The notes below the pieces were generated by a model. That model was given only the letters and a program-made list of their open reading frames with translations. It made no database searches and was not told where the DNA came from. A program made the position numbers and the translations under genes. 64,000 nt of DNA from an uncultured Lachnospiraceae bacterium (lineage in GTDB: Bacteria > Bacillota > Clostridia > Lachnospirales > Lachnospiraceae). The first letter of the stretch is position 1. Each line of letters begins with the position of its first letter. Where the stretch lies: contig CACXMK010000003.1 of assembly GCA_902768735.1 (NCBI GenBank), positions 1 to 64,000 on the forward strand. The letters run 5' to 3'. Positions 7,537 to 16,513 of the stretch are shown in pieces.

Positions 7537-9171
7537 ATGTACAATTGCCCTAATTGCAGCGGAAATCTGAGTTTTGACATCGCGACGCAGAAACTGATGT
7601 GCGACTATTGCAAAACACAGATCGATCCATACGAATACGAGAAAGCGCAGGATGCGGAGGTGAGTGACGTTTTCGGAGTCACTGTCTTCACCTGTCCGCA
7701 GTGCGGCGGCGAGATCATGACGACAAACGTAACGGCCGCCGGCTTCTGCACGTATTGCGGCGCCTCCACGATCCTGGACAGCCGGATGCGCGAGGAAAAG
7801 CGTCCTGCCCATATCATACCTTTTTCCCACACCAAGGAGGACTGCCGGAAGTCCTATTCCTCACTTGTGGGAAGAGCTCTGTTCGCCCCCCGTGCTCTAA
7901 GAGATCCCGAGTATCTCGACAGGTTCCGCGGTATCTATATTCCCTACTGGGTCTACGATTACAAAATGGAGGGTGACCTTCATCTGAAGGGAACAAAAAG
8001 TTATCGGAGAGGCGACTACAAGATCACGGAAAACTATTCGATGACCGGACAGGTCAACGCCGTGTATAGCGGGCTCACACACGACGCCTCTTCTTCTTTT
8101 GATGACACGGTCGCGGCTTCCATCGCCCCCTACGAAGCATCAAAGCTCAAACCGTTTACGCCTTCGATCCTTTGCGGTTTCTATGCTGACGCTCCGGATG
8201 TGGAGAGCGATGTCTATGAAAAAGACGTCGTGTCGGATATCTGCGACGATTCGCTTGACAGGCTTTCGGGCGTTCCGGAATACAAAGCGAACGGCATCGA
8301 GCTGCCGGACGCGGAACAATTCAAAAAAGGATATTCCTCCTACGGCATTAAACTGAGCGAAAAGAAGCCGGTCCTTGCATATCTGCCCGTATGGTTCCTG
8401 ACGTACAGAAAAGATGACCGCGTGGCTTACGCCGTGATGAACGGGAGCACGGGAAAGATCACAGCCGATCTTCCCGTAGACGAGAAAAAGTACCTTTTGG
8501 GGAGCCTGTTTTTATCGGTCCCGCTCTTTGCGCTCCTGGCGTTTTTCTTTACCATGACCGGACGGGTCGTCCTCCTTTTGTCTTCACTGCTCGCCCTGAT
8601 CAGCCTGTTTCTCTATGCAGCGGAGGTTTCAGCAATCTCCGACAAGGAGTCCCACGCAAACGATAAGGGATTTACATCCGTTAAAAAAGGCGACACAGGT
8701 AAGAATGCGAAGAAAAAGAAGGAAAAGAACGGTGAAAGCAGCGGACAGTCGTCAGGATTTAAAAAGTTCGGGACAGCGGTGCTCCTCATCCTGCTGTTCA
8801 TCCTGGTCGGGCTTAGGCCGTTCATTGCTTATATTTCCACAGACAGCCTGCCCAATCTGTATTCGATCTATGCGATCATCTCCTCGCTGGTTTTGATCGG
8901 GACGATCTTTTACATGTCGTTCGTAACAGAGACGGATATGGCGCGCAGACATATTTATCTGCATACAGCCGGCTCCATACTTGCCGTCGTAGCGGCAGCC
9001 GGCATCCTCGTCTGGGATCCTGCCAGCGACCTCTGGTTTTACGGCGGCTCAATACTGGCTGCTTTCGGCGTATGCCTGACGTTCCTCGGAATCATTAAAA
9101 AATACAATGTACTTTCGACAAGGCCGCTGCCGACGTTTTATGACAGGGAAGGAGGAAATGACCGTGCGTAA
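7537..9171 (+). CDS. Membrane protein with two N-terminal zinc ribbons
   Basis: 544 residues from the ATG at 7537; an in-frame TTG at 7507 would add ten residues without a better ribosome site. Two C4 zinc ribbons are visible, C4/C7/C22/C25 and C53/C56/C71/C74. A soluble region of about 200 residues follows, then hydrophobic segments that suggest five to six membrane passes, with a charged Lys/Glu-rich loop (KKKKEKNG) between the second and third. Proteins of this kind are sometimes auto-annotated as TFIIB-type zinc-ribbon or even PriA-like; nothing here supports a helicase. Its last codons overlap the start of the TPM-domain gene, so the two are translationally coupled and probably act together at the membrane. 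Function unknown. Confidence 0.8.
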   Translation: MYNCPNCSGNLSFDIATQKLMCDYCKTQIDPYEYEKAQDAEVSDVFGVTVFTCPQCGGEIMTTNVTAAGFCTYCGASTILDSRMREEKRPAHIIPFSHTKEDCRKSYSSLVGRALFAPRALRDPEYLDRFRGIYIPYWVYDYKMEGDLHLKGTKSYRRGDYKITENYSMTGQVNAVYSGLTHDASSSFDDTVAASIAPYEASKLKPFTPSILCGFYADAPDVESDVYEKDVVSDICDDSLDRLSGVPEYKANGIELPDAEQFKKGYSSYGIKLSEKKPVLAYLPVWFLTYRKDDRVAYAVMNGSTGKITADLPVDEKKYLLGSLFLSVPLFALLAFFFTMTGRVVLLLSSLLALISLFLYAAEVSAISDKESHANDKGFTSVKKGDTGKNAKKKKEKNGESSGQSSGFKKFGTAVLLILLFILVGLRPFIAYISTDSLPNLYSIYAIISSLVLIGTIFYMSFVTETDMARRHIYLHTAGSILAVVAAAGILVWDPASDLWFYGGSILAAFGVCLTFLGIIKKYNVLSTRPLPTFYDREGGNDRA

Positions 9172-9949
9172 TAATAAGATTGCTCTGCTTCTTGTGCTCT
9201 CTGTCTTTATCGTCACTTTGTCTGTCCTTCCCGCAAAGGCGCTGGACACCGGATTCGTCTACACGAATCCGGACACGGGATATTCGGTCTATTTCGATGA
9301 CGAGCAGGATCTGCTCAGCGATTCGGAGGAAGCCGCGCTCCTCGAAGATATGATCCCGCTTACAACTTACGGTAACGTCGGGTTCATCTCCTGCGAGAAT
9401 CTAAGTGAAAGTACTCCGGACTATTCCGCAAGACGTTACAACACTCTTTTCGGAACGGACAGCGGTGCCGTCCTTGTCATAGACATGGGCAACCGGATCC
9501 TGTTCATCAAGAACAACGGTGCGATCTCAAAGATCGTGACCAATGCTTACTCCAATACGATCACGGACAACATCTACCGCTACGCGTCAAACGGCGATTT
9601 TTTCACCACCGCTTCAACCTGTTACAAACAGATCTACACCTTGATGGAAGGCGGAAAGATCGCTCAGCCGATGCGTATCATCAGCGCGGCGCTGCTTGCT
9701 CTGATCCTCGGACTTCTCATCAACTATCTGCTCCTTCGGAGTGTTACAAAACCGAGACAGGCAGCAATGGGAGAGATCCTTGATGCGGCTGACGTGGATT
9801 TCCGCCTGAGGAATCCCGGTGCGCAGTTTATTAATAAGACCAAAGTCTACAGTCCGGTTCGCTCTTCCGGCGGCGGAGGCGGGGGAAGCCGCGGCGGTGG
9901 CGGAGGTTTCTCCGGCGGCGGAGGAAGCGGAGGCGGACACCGCTTCTAA
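9164..9949 (+). CDS. TPM-domain membrane protein with a Gly-rich C-terminal tail
   Basis: 261 residues from the GTG at 9164, chosen because AGGAGG at 9150-9155 is eight bases away, while the ATG at 9158 is only two bases from it. It overlaps the end of the preceding gene by eight bases. A signal peptide ends near AKA, followed by a TPM (YgcG-type) domain with the GTDSGAVLVIDMGNR core, then a membrane helix at ISAALLALILGLLINYLLL. The tail is extremely rich in Gly and Ser (SSGGGGGGSRGGGGG), as in other YgcG-like proteins. TPM domains have reported phosphatase or chaperone-like roles in photosystem assembly, but the bacterial function is unsettled. Confidence 0.82.
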   Translation: MRNNKIALLLVLSVFIVTLSVLPAKALDTGFVYTNPDTGYSVYFDDEQDLLSDSEEAALLEDMIPLTTYGNVGFISCENLSESTPDYSARRYNTLFGTDSGAVLVIDMGNRILFIKNNGAISKIVTNAYSNTITDNIYRYASNGDFFTTASTCYKQIYTLMEGGKIAQPMRIISAALLALILGLLINYLLLRSVTKPRQAAMGEILDAADVDFRLRNPGAQFINKTKVYSPVRSSGGGGGGSRGGGGGFSGGGGSGGGHRF

Positions 9950-9958
9950 ATGAAATAA

Positions 9959-10017
9959 GGCATAGTATAAGACCAGCTATCTATCCATTTGGAATGATAA
10001 CTGGTCTTCTTTATGCC
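9959..10017. terminator. Bidirectional terminator between the TPM gene and radA
   Basis: AAGACCAG (9969-9976) pairs with CTGGTCTT (10001-10008), with flanking GGCATA (9959-9964) and TATGCC (10012-10017) able to extend the stem. It lies between convergent genes and has T-rich sequence on the plus side. Confidence 0.65.
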
Positions 10018-10048
10018 TGTGTATTCATTTTACCTGTGTATTCATTTT
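10016..10048. repeat. 16-bp tandem duplication
   Basis: CCTGTGTATTCATTTT occurs twice with a 17-base period (10016-10031 and 10033-10048), immediately after the terminator and before the radA stop. It is one of several short tandem duplications at gene boundaries in this window. Confidence 0.9.
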
Positions 10049-10061
10049 GCCTTCCGTTTTA

Positions 10062-11483
10062 TCAGCGGCCCTTGAGATAATCAGAAAGCTGCCCGATTCC
10101 CCGGATGGGGATCAGCTTCATGCCTTCCGGCGGCTTGATTCCTTTCATGCACGAAGCCGGAAGGATACAGCTGTGGAATCCGAGCTTTGCAGCTTCCTGA
10201 ACGCGCATCTCCGCCATGGAGACCGACCTCACTTCGCCGGATAGGCCGATCTCTCCGAACACGACCATATCGTCCGGAAGCGCCCTCTCATAAAAGCTGG
10301 ACAAAATTGCGAGAACGATGCCGAGGTCCAGGGCCGGTTCCGTCTGCCGGATCCCGCCTGCAAGGTTGATATAAGCATCATAATCGGAAAGAGGAATGCC
10401 GAGCCTTTTTTCCAGAACAGCCATGAGGACGCTCACCCGGTTCGAATCCGTGCCGGTCGACTGCCTTTTGGGATATCCGAAATTTGTGTGGACTACCAGT
10501 GCCTGCACTTCCGTGAGCATGGGGCGCGTACCCTCCATGGAACAGGTCACGGCTGAACCGCTCGACCTGAGAGGCCTTCCGCTCAGCATATATTCGGAGG
10601 GATTCGGGACTTCTACAAGCCCTTCCCTTCTCATTTCAAAGACGCCGATCTCATTTGTGGACCCAAATCGGTTCTTGACGCCCCGCAGGATCCTGTAGGA
10701 AGCGAAGCGGTCTCCCTCAAAATAAAGGACAGTATCCACCATGTGTTCCAGTACCCTGGGGCCAGCTACCGTTCCTTCTTTCGTGACATGGCCGACGATA
10801 AAGAAGGTGATCCCCATCTCTTTCGCAAGCCGAAGCAGAACGGCTGTCGTCTCCCGTACCTGCGATACGCTGCCCGGCGCGGAAGCGACTTCATCGCTGT
10901 ACATCGTCTGGATAGAATCGATCACAACAGCCTGAGGCTTTTCTCTCAGTAAAAGATCGGTAATTGTCTCCAGATTCGTTTCACACAAAAACCGCAGCGA
11001 TTCCGGCGCGTTACCGATCCTTGCCGCCCTTAGTTTGATCTGCCGCAGGGACTCCTCTCCCGAGATATAAAGGACAGAGATCCCGTTTAAGGCCATATTG
11101 CAGGACGTCTGCAGCAGGATCGTGGATTTACCGATTCCGGGGTCGCCTCCCACAAGGATGAGGGACCCTGCCACCGCACCGCCGCCAAGGACGCGGTCCA
11201 GCTCCGCAAATCCGGTTGAAAACCTGGTCTCTCCTGTCATTTCGACAGATGACAAAGAAACCGGTTTTAAGATCCGGTTGTGATCTCCCAGTGAAAACTC
11301 CTGTCCGCGGGAAGAGGAAAGTCCTCTTGCGGCGCCTTGTCCCTGTCCTGTCCGGCTGATCCTGACCGGTTCCTCGACCATGGAATTCCACGCCTTGCAG
11401 GATGGACACTGCCCTGTCCATTTTGTCGACTCAAATCCGCATTCCTGACAAAAGAAAGCGGTCCTTTTCTTATTCCCTGCCAT
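10062..11483 (-). CDS. radA: DNA repair protein RadA (Sms)
   Basis: 473 residues, standard RadA length. An N-terminal zinc finger (C12, C15, C26, C29) is followed by a RecA-like ATPase with Walker A GGDPGIGKST near residues 112-121 and the RadA-specific KNRFGS motif, then a C-terminal Lon-like domain. RadA drives branch migration of recombination intermediates. Its ATG overlaps the 3' end of clpC by fourteen bases and the nearest AGGAGG is about fourteen bases upstream, so translation probably depends on coupling to clpC. The clpC-radA order is common in Firmicutes. Confidence 0.96.
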   Translation of the reverse strand: MAGNKKRTAFFCQECGFESTKWTGQCPSCKAWNSMVEEPVRISRTGQGQGAARGLSSSRGQEFSLGDHNRILKPVSLSSVEMTGETRFSTGFAELDRVLGGGAVAGSLILVGGDPGIGKSTILLQTSCNMALNGISVLYISGEESLRQIKLRAARIGNAPESLRFLCETNLETITDLLLREKPQAVVIDSIQTMYSDEVASAPGSVSQVRETTAVLLRLAKEMGITFFIVGHVTKEGTVAGPRVLEHMVDTVLYFEGDRFASYRILRGVKNRFGSTNEIGVFEMRREGLVEVPNPSEYMLSGRPLRSSGSAVTCSMEGTRPMLTEVQALVVHTNFGYPKRQSTGTDSNRVSVLMAVLEKRLGIPLSDYDAYINLAGGIRQTEPALDLGIVLAILSSFYERALPDDMVVFGEIGLSGEVRSVSMAEMRVQEAAKLGFHSCILPASCMKGIKPPEGMKLIPIRGIGQLSDYLKGR

Positions 11484-13917
11484 CGAAAACCACTGCGCCT
11501 CCTCTGAATCCCGCGGTCACTGTCTGTCCCGGAAGGATCTCCTCCGAAAGGAGCTTTTCCGAGAGCGCGTCTTCGATCACTTTCTGGATCGCCCGTTTGA
11601 GCGGTCTTGCGCCCATCTTGGGATCCGCATACTCGCTGACAATGTGCTTTTTGAGCGCCGGCGTTATCTTGAGCTTAATCCCGAGCTGCTTGTCTGCGCG
11701 GCGGATAAGATCCTCGCATAAAAGCGTGCAGATCCTGTGCATCTCGTCGTCGCTGAGGGAATGGAATACAAGGATCTCGTCGATCCTGTTAATAAACTCC
11801 GGACGGAAGATCTTTTTCACTTCCTCCATGACACCGTTACGCATTTTTTCATAAGACTGCTCGGCAGTAGGTCTCTCGGCGAATCCGAGCGTCTTGGGAG
11901 AAACGATCCGCTGTGCGCCGACATTGGATGTCATGATGATCACAGTGTTCTTAAAATTGACCTTATGGCCCTTTGAGTCAGTGATATGTCCCTCGTCCAA
12001 AATCTGCAGCAAAACATTAAACACGTCCCTGTGCGCTTTCTCGATCTCATCAAATAAGATCACGCTATAAGGGTGTCTCCTGACTTTTTCGGAAAGCTGT
12101 CCGCCTTCCTCATAGCCCACATATCCGGGCGCGGATCCGATGATCTTGGAGACAGAATACTGTTCCATGTACTCGGACATATCAACGCGGATGAGATCCT
12201 GGTCAGAGCCGAACATTACCTCTGCAAGCGCCTTGGAGAGCTCTGTTTTACCTACGCCTGTAGGTCCGAGAAAAAGGAAGGAGCCGATCGGGCGGTTCGG
12301 GTCCTGAAGACCTACGCGCCCTCTCCGGATCGCTTTTGCGACCGCGTGCACGGCGTCTTCCTGACCGATCACCCTCTTGTGGAGTTCGTTTTCAAGTTTT
12401 AGGAGGCGCGTACTCTCCCTCTCGGTGAGCCTTGATACCGGTACCTTCGACCACATTGAAACAACTGCTGCGACATCGGCCTCTTTCACTTCCGGGATCT
12501 TAGCAGTCTGTTTTCTTTCTTTTCTCTTTGCTGCCGACTGCGCTTTTTTGACCAGTTCCTGCTGATGCGCGCGCAGCGCTTTCGCGCCTTCAAAGTCATT
12601 TTCGGAAAGCGCAGACGCGATGCGGCGGTCGTCCTCTGCGATCTCCGCTTCTATCTCCCTTACGGGGTCTTCCTGTCCTGAGACCATTCCCAGTCTTACG
12701 GCCGCGCATGCTTCGTCGATCACGTCAATGGCCTTATCCGGAAGGTTCCTGTCATTGATATATCTCTCGGAGAGTTCAACCGCGGCGTGTATCGCTTCCT
12801 CTGACACTTTCACTTTGTGATGCTTCTCATACGTGCCGATGATCCCTTTCAGGATCCTCTCAGCCTCTTCCGCAGTCGGCTCTTCCACCTGAATAGGCTG
12901 GAATCTTCTCTCGAGAGCAGCGTCCTTTTCCACATATTTGTGGTATTCATTCAGTGTCGTCGCGCCGATCAGCTGGATCTCTCCTCTTGCGAGGGAAGGC
13001 TTGAGAATATTCGAGGCGTCGATCGCTCCTTCCGCGCCGCCTGCACCGATCAGTGTGTGCATCTCATCCAGAAACAGGATGACATTGCCATCTTCGATCA
13101 CTTCAGAGATGACCTTCTTGATCCTCTCCTCAAACTCTCCTCTGTATTTTGACCCGGCGACCATGCCGGAAAGATCCATGGTAAGCAGTCTTTTCTCTTT
13201 TACGGTATCCGGCACATTACCGTCAATGATCCTCTGTGCGAGTCCTTCAACGATCGCCGTCTTGCCTACGCCGGGCTCTCCTACGAGGCAGGGATTATTC
13301 TTGGTCCTGCGGCTGAGGATCTGGATCACCCGGCTGATCTCATCCTGTCGTCCTATCACAGGATCAAGCTTCCCTTCCCGTGCGAGCTGTGTCAGATCCC
13401 TGCTATACTGCGAAAGGATCCCCTGTTTTGCTGGATCAGCCTCTTTTCCTCCCTGCAGGTCATCTTTGTGGGCGACAGGGTCCTCTCCGATCGCGGCAAG
13501 AGTTTCCAAATACAGCTTTGTCGGAAGGATGCCAAGTGTTTCAATGAGCTTAAGCGCGATGTTCTCGCCTTCCGTGATAATGGCAAGCAAAAGATGCTCC
13601 GTTCCGATCTTTTCGGAATGGAACCTGTCAGCGTGCGTGCCTGCGATCCGCATGATCTTCTGGCATCTTGGAGAAAAGCCTTCGTGATCGAGCAGCGCGA
13701 GATTCGCCGACTTTATATTGAGTTGGGCGATCATATCGCCTATCCTCTCCAAAGTACAGTTGTTGTCCCTAAGGACCTTGGAGGCGACGCCGTCAGGCTC
13801 AGCGATAAGGCCCAGGAGCAGATGCTCTGTGCCGGTATAATTCTGTTTGTTCTGTTTGGATGCGCTTTTGGCCAGTCTTATAGCCTCCAGCGCATTCGGA
13901 GTATAGTCTTTTTTCAT
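11470..13917 (-). CDS. clpC: AAA+ unfoldase ClpC
   Basis: 815 residues. It has N-terminal Clp repeats (about 5-140), a first AAA+ module with Walker A GEPGVGKTA near residue 214, a middle region with a UVR-like segment, and a second AAA+ module with GPTGVGKTE. The adaptor-binding middle segment and length favour ClpC over ClpB or ClpE. It unfolds substrates for ClpP in the cytosol. In many Firmicutes clpC is preceded by ctsR, mcsA and mcsB; here those genes are absent and a GntR-family regulator is 24 bases upstream. Control of this protease is therefore likely to differ from the Bacillus CtsR scheme. Confidence 0.95.
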   Translation of the reverse strand: MKKDYTPNALEAIRLAKSASKQNKQNYTGTEHLLLGLIAEPDGVASKVLRDNNCTLERIGDMIAQLNIKSANLALLDHEGFSPRCQKIMRIAGTHADRFHSEKIGTEHLLLAIITEGENIALKLIETLGILPTKLYLETLAAIGEDPVAHKDDLQGGKEADPAKQGILSQYSRDLTQLAREGKLDPVIGRQDEISRVIQILSRRTKNNPCLVGEPGVGKTAIVEGLAQRIIDGNVPDTVKEKRLLTMDLSGMVAGSKYRGEFEERIKKVISEVIEDGNVILFLDEMHTLIGAGGAEGAIDASNILKPSLARGEIQLIGATTLNEYHKYVEKDAALERRFQPIQVEEPTAEEAERILKGIIGTYEKHHKVKVSEEAIHAAVELSERYINDRNLPDKAIDVIDEACAAVRLGMVSGQEDPVREIEAEIAEDDRRIASALSENDFEGAKALRAHQQELVKKAQSAAKRKERKQTAKIPEVKEADVAAVVSMWSKVPVSRLTERESTRLLKLENELHKRVIGQEDAVHAVAKAIRRGRVGLQDPNRPIGSFLFLGPTGVGKTELSKALAEVMFGSDQDLIRVDMSEYMEQYSVSKIIGSAPGYVGYEEGGQLSEKVRRHPYSVILFDEIEKAHRDVFNVLLQILDEGHITDSKGHKVNFKNTVIIMTSNVGAQRIVSPKTLGFAERPTAEQSYEKMRNGVMEEVKKIFRPEFINRIDEILVFHSLSDDEMHRICTLLCEDLIRRADKQLGIKLKITPALKKHIVSEYADPKMGARPLKRAIQKVIEDALSEKLLSEEILPGQTVTAGFRGGAVVFDGRE

Positions 13918-13941
13918 AGATCACAACCTTTTGACGGATCG

Positions 13942-14328
13942 TCATTCCCTGGTCACGCCGTCATATTCATCATAGATCCTGTCGACTAGCAACAGCATAT
14001 CCTTTTTACTCAGTCCCCTGCACCTTGCTTCCGCCAAGAGGACACGCAAATCCTTTTCTACCATACGGAGGGCCCTCTCCCTGTTTCTGTCGTCCACAGA
14101 GATAAACGCCCCGCGTCTTCTGTCGACCTTGACAAAGCCCTCCTGTCTCAGGACTGTATAAGCCTTGTTGACGGTGTGCATATTGATCCCGATCTCATCG
14201 GCCATCTGCCTGACCGATGGAAGAACCTCTCCGTCTGTCAGTCTCGATGTAGCGATTCCAAGGATGATCTGATTACAAAGCTGCTGATAGATCGCCTCGT
14301 CACTGCTGAAATCAATTTCGATCAACAT
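13942..14328 (-). CDS. Short GntR-family (YtrA-type) transcriptional regulator
   Basis: 128 residues from the ATG at 14328, preceded by AAGGTGATATT. The longer frame to 14433 would begin inside the promoter/palindrome region and is rejected. A winged helix-turn-helix (IYQQLCNQIILGIA, LPSVRQMADEIGIN, TVNKAYTVLRQEGFV) is followed by only about 50 residues, as in the YtrA subfamily, so there is no large effector domain. It is the first gene before clpC and radA and probably autoregulates the operon through the palindrome at 14393-14427. YtrA-type regulators usually sit beside ABC transporters, which makes the clpC partnership noteworthy. Confidence 0.88.
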   Translation of the reverse strand: MLIEIDFSSDEAIYQQLCNQIILGIATSRLTDGEVLPSVRQMADEIGINMHTVNKAYTVLRQEGFVKVDRRRGAFISVDDRNRERALRMVEKDLRVLLAEARCRGLSKKDMLLLVDRIYDEYDGVTRE

Positions 14329-14387
14329 AATATCACCTTCTTGATCATTAACATAAAACCATAATAACCGTTCCGTGATCAGGCAAG

Positions 14388-14427
14388 AAAAAATCCACCT
14401 GTTATATACATAGTATAACAGGTGGAT
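14388..14427 (-). terminator. Terminator of the SH3 gene (same palindrome plus T-run)
   Basis: Read on the minus strand, the 14-bp stem with a 7-base loop is followed directly by six T residues, an ideal intrinsic terminator for transcripts from the SH3-domain gene upstream. The same DNA appears to serve as terminator for one transcript and operator/promoter for the next. Confidence 0.75.
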
Positions 14428-14438
14428 CTTCATGTCAA
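14393..14438 (-). promoter_or_regulatory. gntR-clpC-radA promoter overlapping a large palindrome (probable operator)
   Basis: On the minus strand a perfect -35 TTGACA (14438-14433) and a -10 TACTAT (14415-14410) are 17 bases apart. A perfect inverted repeat with 14-base arms, ATCCACCTGTTATA (14393-14406) and TATAACAGGTGGAT (14414-14427), separated by seven bases, covers the spacer, the -10 and the expected start point. That position fits repression by the GntR protein encoded just downstream. Confidence 0.75.
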
Positions 14439-14481
14439 GTTCAGCTGTTACCCTTGCGTGCTGTCAATGACAGTACCTCTG

Positions 14482-16446
14482 TCATTTCCTGCGCGTATTG
14501 CTGATGAAGGAATACTCCATGTCGTCGTCATCATCAAAGAGGGGATCGGAAAGGTCGTCCATGTCACTGCTGTCGGTAAAGCCGGCTTCCCTCTCATTAT
14601 ATTTGACGTTCTTCATAACCCTTTGCATTGTGAGGCGTCCGCGTTCACCGTCATCATCGGAAACATCGTCAAAATTCTTGTCATCATCATCCGAAAGATC
14701 TGCGTCGACAAGATCATCTTTCGGAAGAAGGTCGATGTCCTCAGGGTAATCCTTGAATTCGTCAAACTCGCGTTTAACGGGATCATCGTCATAATCGTCG
14801 AAGTCTTCTCCGTCTTCGGCGTCTTCTCCGGAATCAGAGCCAAAAACTTTTTTGAGGAATCCCATAAAGCCGCCGGTATTCTTTGCGGATTTGCGGGATC
14901 TCGCTCTTCTCCTTGCGCGGGGTGCTTCCTCGTCGTCGTATGAGTCGTCATCCTCGTCTTCTTCGTACTCTTCGTCTTCCTCGTCCTCGAATTCTTCGTC
15001 CTCGTCTACGTAGTCTTCGTCCTCTTCGAAGTCTTCCTCGTCATTCTCTTCGGATTCCTCGTCTTCCTCCTCGAACTCTTCATCTTCATCTACGTAATCT
15101 TCGTCTTCAGACTCCTCATCCTCGAACGATTCGCTTTCCTCGGCGTAATTGTCTTCCTCTGATTCCTCAAAGAAATCTTCCTCTTCGGCGCCTGTCTCTT
15201 CAGTGTCGGAGTCCTCGTTAAGCTCTTCCGCGTCTTCGTTCTGAAGAGGCTCTGCATCAGAAGATCCGTCTTCCTGTTCTTCAGAAAGATCCTTTTCGAG
15301 CAGCGCCGTTTCTGCTGCGATCGCAGCTTCGATCTCTTCCGCAGGAATCTCCTCGATCTCGGTTACTTCCGTGATCTCCCTGGTTATGGTAGAATCCGCA
15401 GCATTATTTTTCTCAGCGGGCTCCTCATCGTCCTCTTTAAGATCTTCGGAGTCTTCGTCTGAAGCTTCTTCTGCATCTTCATCTTCTTCTGAATCGTCAT
15501 CGGATTCCTCATCAGAATCCTCTTCGTCTTCATCAGAATCCTCTTCAGACTCCTCATCAAGGCTCTCCTCGGACTCCTCGTCCTGATCGTCGTCCTCGAA
15601 GAAGAACTCTTCATCGCCTTCTTCTTCGTCTTCCATTGCGGCATCGACCACTCTTCTTCTGGAGCCGCTGGATCTTCCGTCACGGATCTGTTTTAAAAGG
15701 AACAGCGCAAACGCAAGAAGACCTAATGCGAGAAGGCAGAAAAGGATTGCGAGGATCTTCCAGATACCGGAAACGCCGCCCTCGGATTTCGCAGCAGCAG
15801 TTTCCTGGCTCTGCATCTCGCTGACACGGATCCTGCTTCCGTTGTCATCATTATAGACATACCAGCTGCCCGAACCGTCTGCATCTGTCTCAAAACGGAC
15901 GGAGAAATTAGCGTTGGGGTCCCGCGTCGCATCGTAACCTTCGGCAGGAACCGCTTCCGTGCTCTCTGCGGGCTCTGTTCCGGGATCCTGAGACTCTTCA
16001 GGTGCAGCTTCTTCCTGCTTCTGAGTATTCTCTTCAGCTTCCTGTGTCTCTTCGGGCTGATCTGCTTCCTCTGCTTTCTCGTTCTCTTTTTTCTCGTCCT
16101 CTTTTTTCTCGTCCTCTTCTTCATTTCTGAATGCGGCGAGTTCGCTGTCCGAAGCATTGATCAGATCACTTCGGACATATCCGGTATTCCCGTTATTTAA
16201 CTCGATGTAATACCAGAGGTAACCGTCCCCGGACTGTACGACGTCGAGGATCTCCACCTCGTCTCCTTCGTTCAGGCTGCCGATCAGGCCGGCTTCCGTG
16301 GACGCGTCATTTCTGATCATGACACTGTCTGTAGCCGCTGTTGCCGCGTAAGCAGTCGTGTTCATGCCAAAAGAGCCGAGCGCGATCGCCGCGCTGATCA
16401 ACGCCGCTGTGAGTGCCTTTCTGAAATAACTGTTACGAATCTTCAT
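14482..16446 (-). CDS. Secreted/membrane SH3-domain protein with a very long acidic cytoplasmic region
   Basis: 654 residues from the ATG at 16446 (GGAG six bases upstream). A signal sequence (1-34) is followed by a bacterial SH3 domain (about 40-95: VMIRNDAS, GDEVEIL, GYVRSDL), a Glu/Lys/Pro-rich stretch, a second small folded segment (FSVRFETD, WYVYNDD), a membrane helix at 228-252, then basic RDGRSSGSRRR and several hundred residues dominated by Glu, Asp and Ser. Two copies of DYVDEDEEFE are visible in it. The positive-inside rule puts the acidic tail in the cytoplasm and the SH3 domain outside, where it could bind cell-wall peptide. It is a single gene between purD and the gntR operon. 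Function unknown. Confidence 0.8.
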   Translation of the reverse strand: MKIRNSYFRKALTAALISAAIALGSFGMNTTAYAATAATDSVMIRNDASTEAGLIGSLNEGDEVEILDVVQSGDGYLWYYIELNNGNTGYVRSDLINASDSELAAFRNEEEDEKKEDEKKENEKAEEADQPEETQEAEENTQKQEEAAPEESQDPGTEPAESTEAVPAEGYDATRDPNANFSVRFETDADGSGSWYVYNDDNGSRIRVSEMQSQETAAAKSEGGVSGIWKILAILFCLLALGLLAFALFLLKQIRDGRSSGSRRRVVDAAMEDEEEGDEEFFFEDDDQDEESEESLDEESEEDSDEDEEDSDEESDDDSEEDEDAEEASDEDSEDLKEDDEEPAEKNNAADSTITREITEVTEIEEIPAEEIEAAIAAETALLEKDLSEEQEDGSSDAEPLQNEDAEELNEDSDTEETGAEEEDFFEESEEDNYAEESESFEDEESEDEDYVDEDEEFEEEDEESEENDEEDFEEDEDYVDEDEEFEDEEDEEYEEDEDDDSYDDEEAPRARRRARSRKSAKNTGGFMGFLKKVFGSDSGEDAEDGEDFDDYDDDPVKREFDEFKDYPEDIDLLPKDDLVDADLSDDDDKNFDDVSDDDGERGRLTMQRVMKNVKYNEREAGFTDSSDMDDLSDPLFDDDDDMEYSFISNTRRK

Positions 16447-16513
16447 AGTGATCTCCAATCTGAAATACTTGTGATCTGAATACTGCCCAATCCTAAATGC
16501 TGCCAAAACACCG

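Noticed and set aside
14329..14433. Longer N terminus for the GntR regulator
   Set aside because: It would start at the promoter and contain the palindrome; the ATG at 14328 has a proper ribosome site.
13918..14440. CtsR heptad repeat before clpC
   Set aside because: No GGTCAAA-type direct repeat is present.
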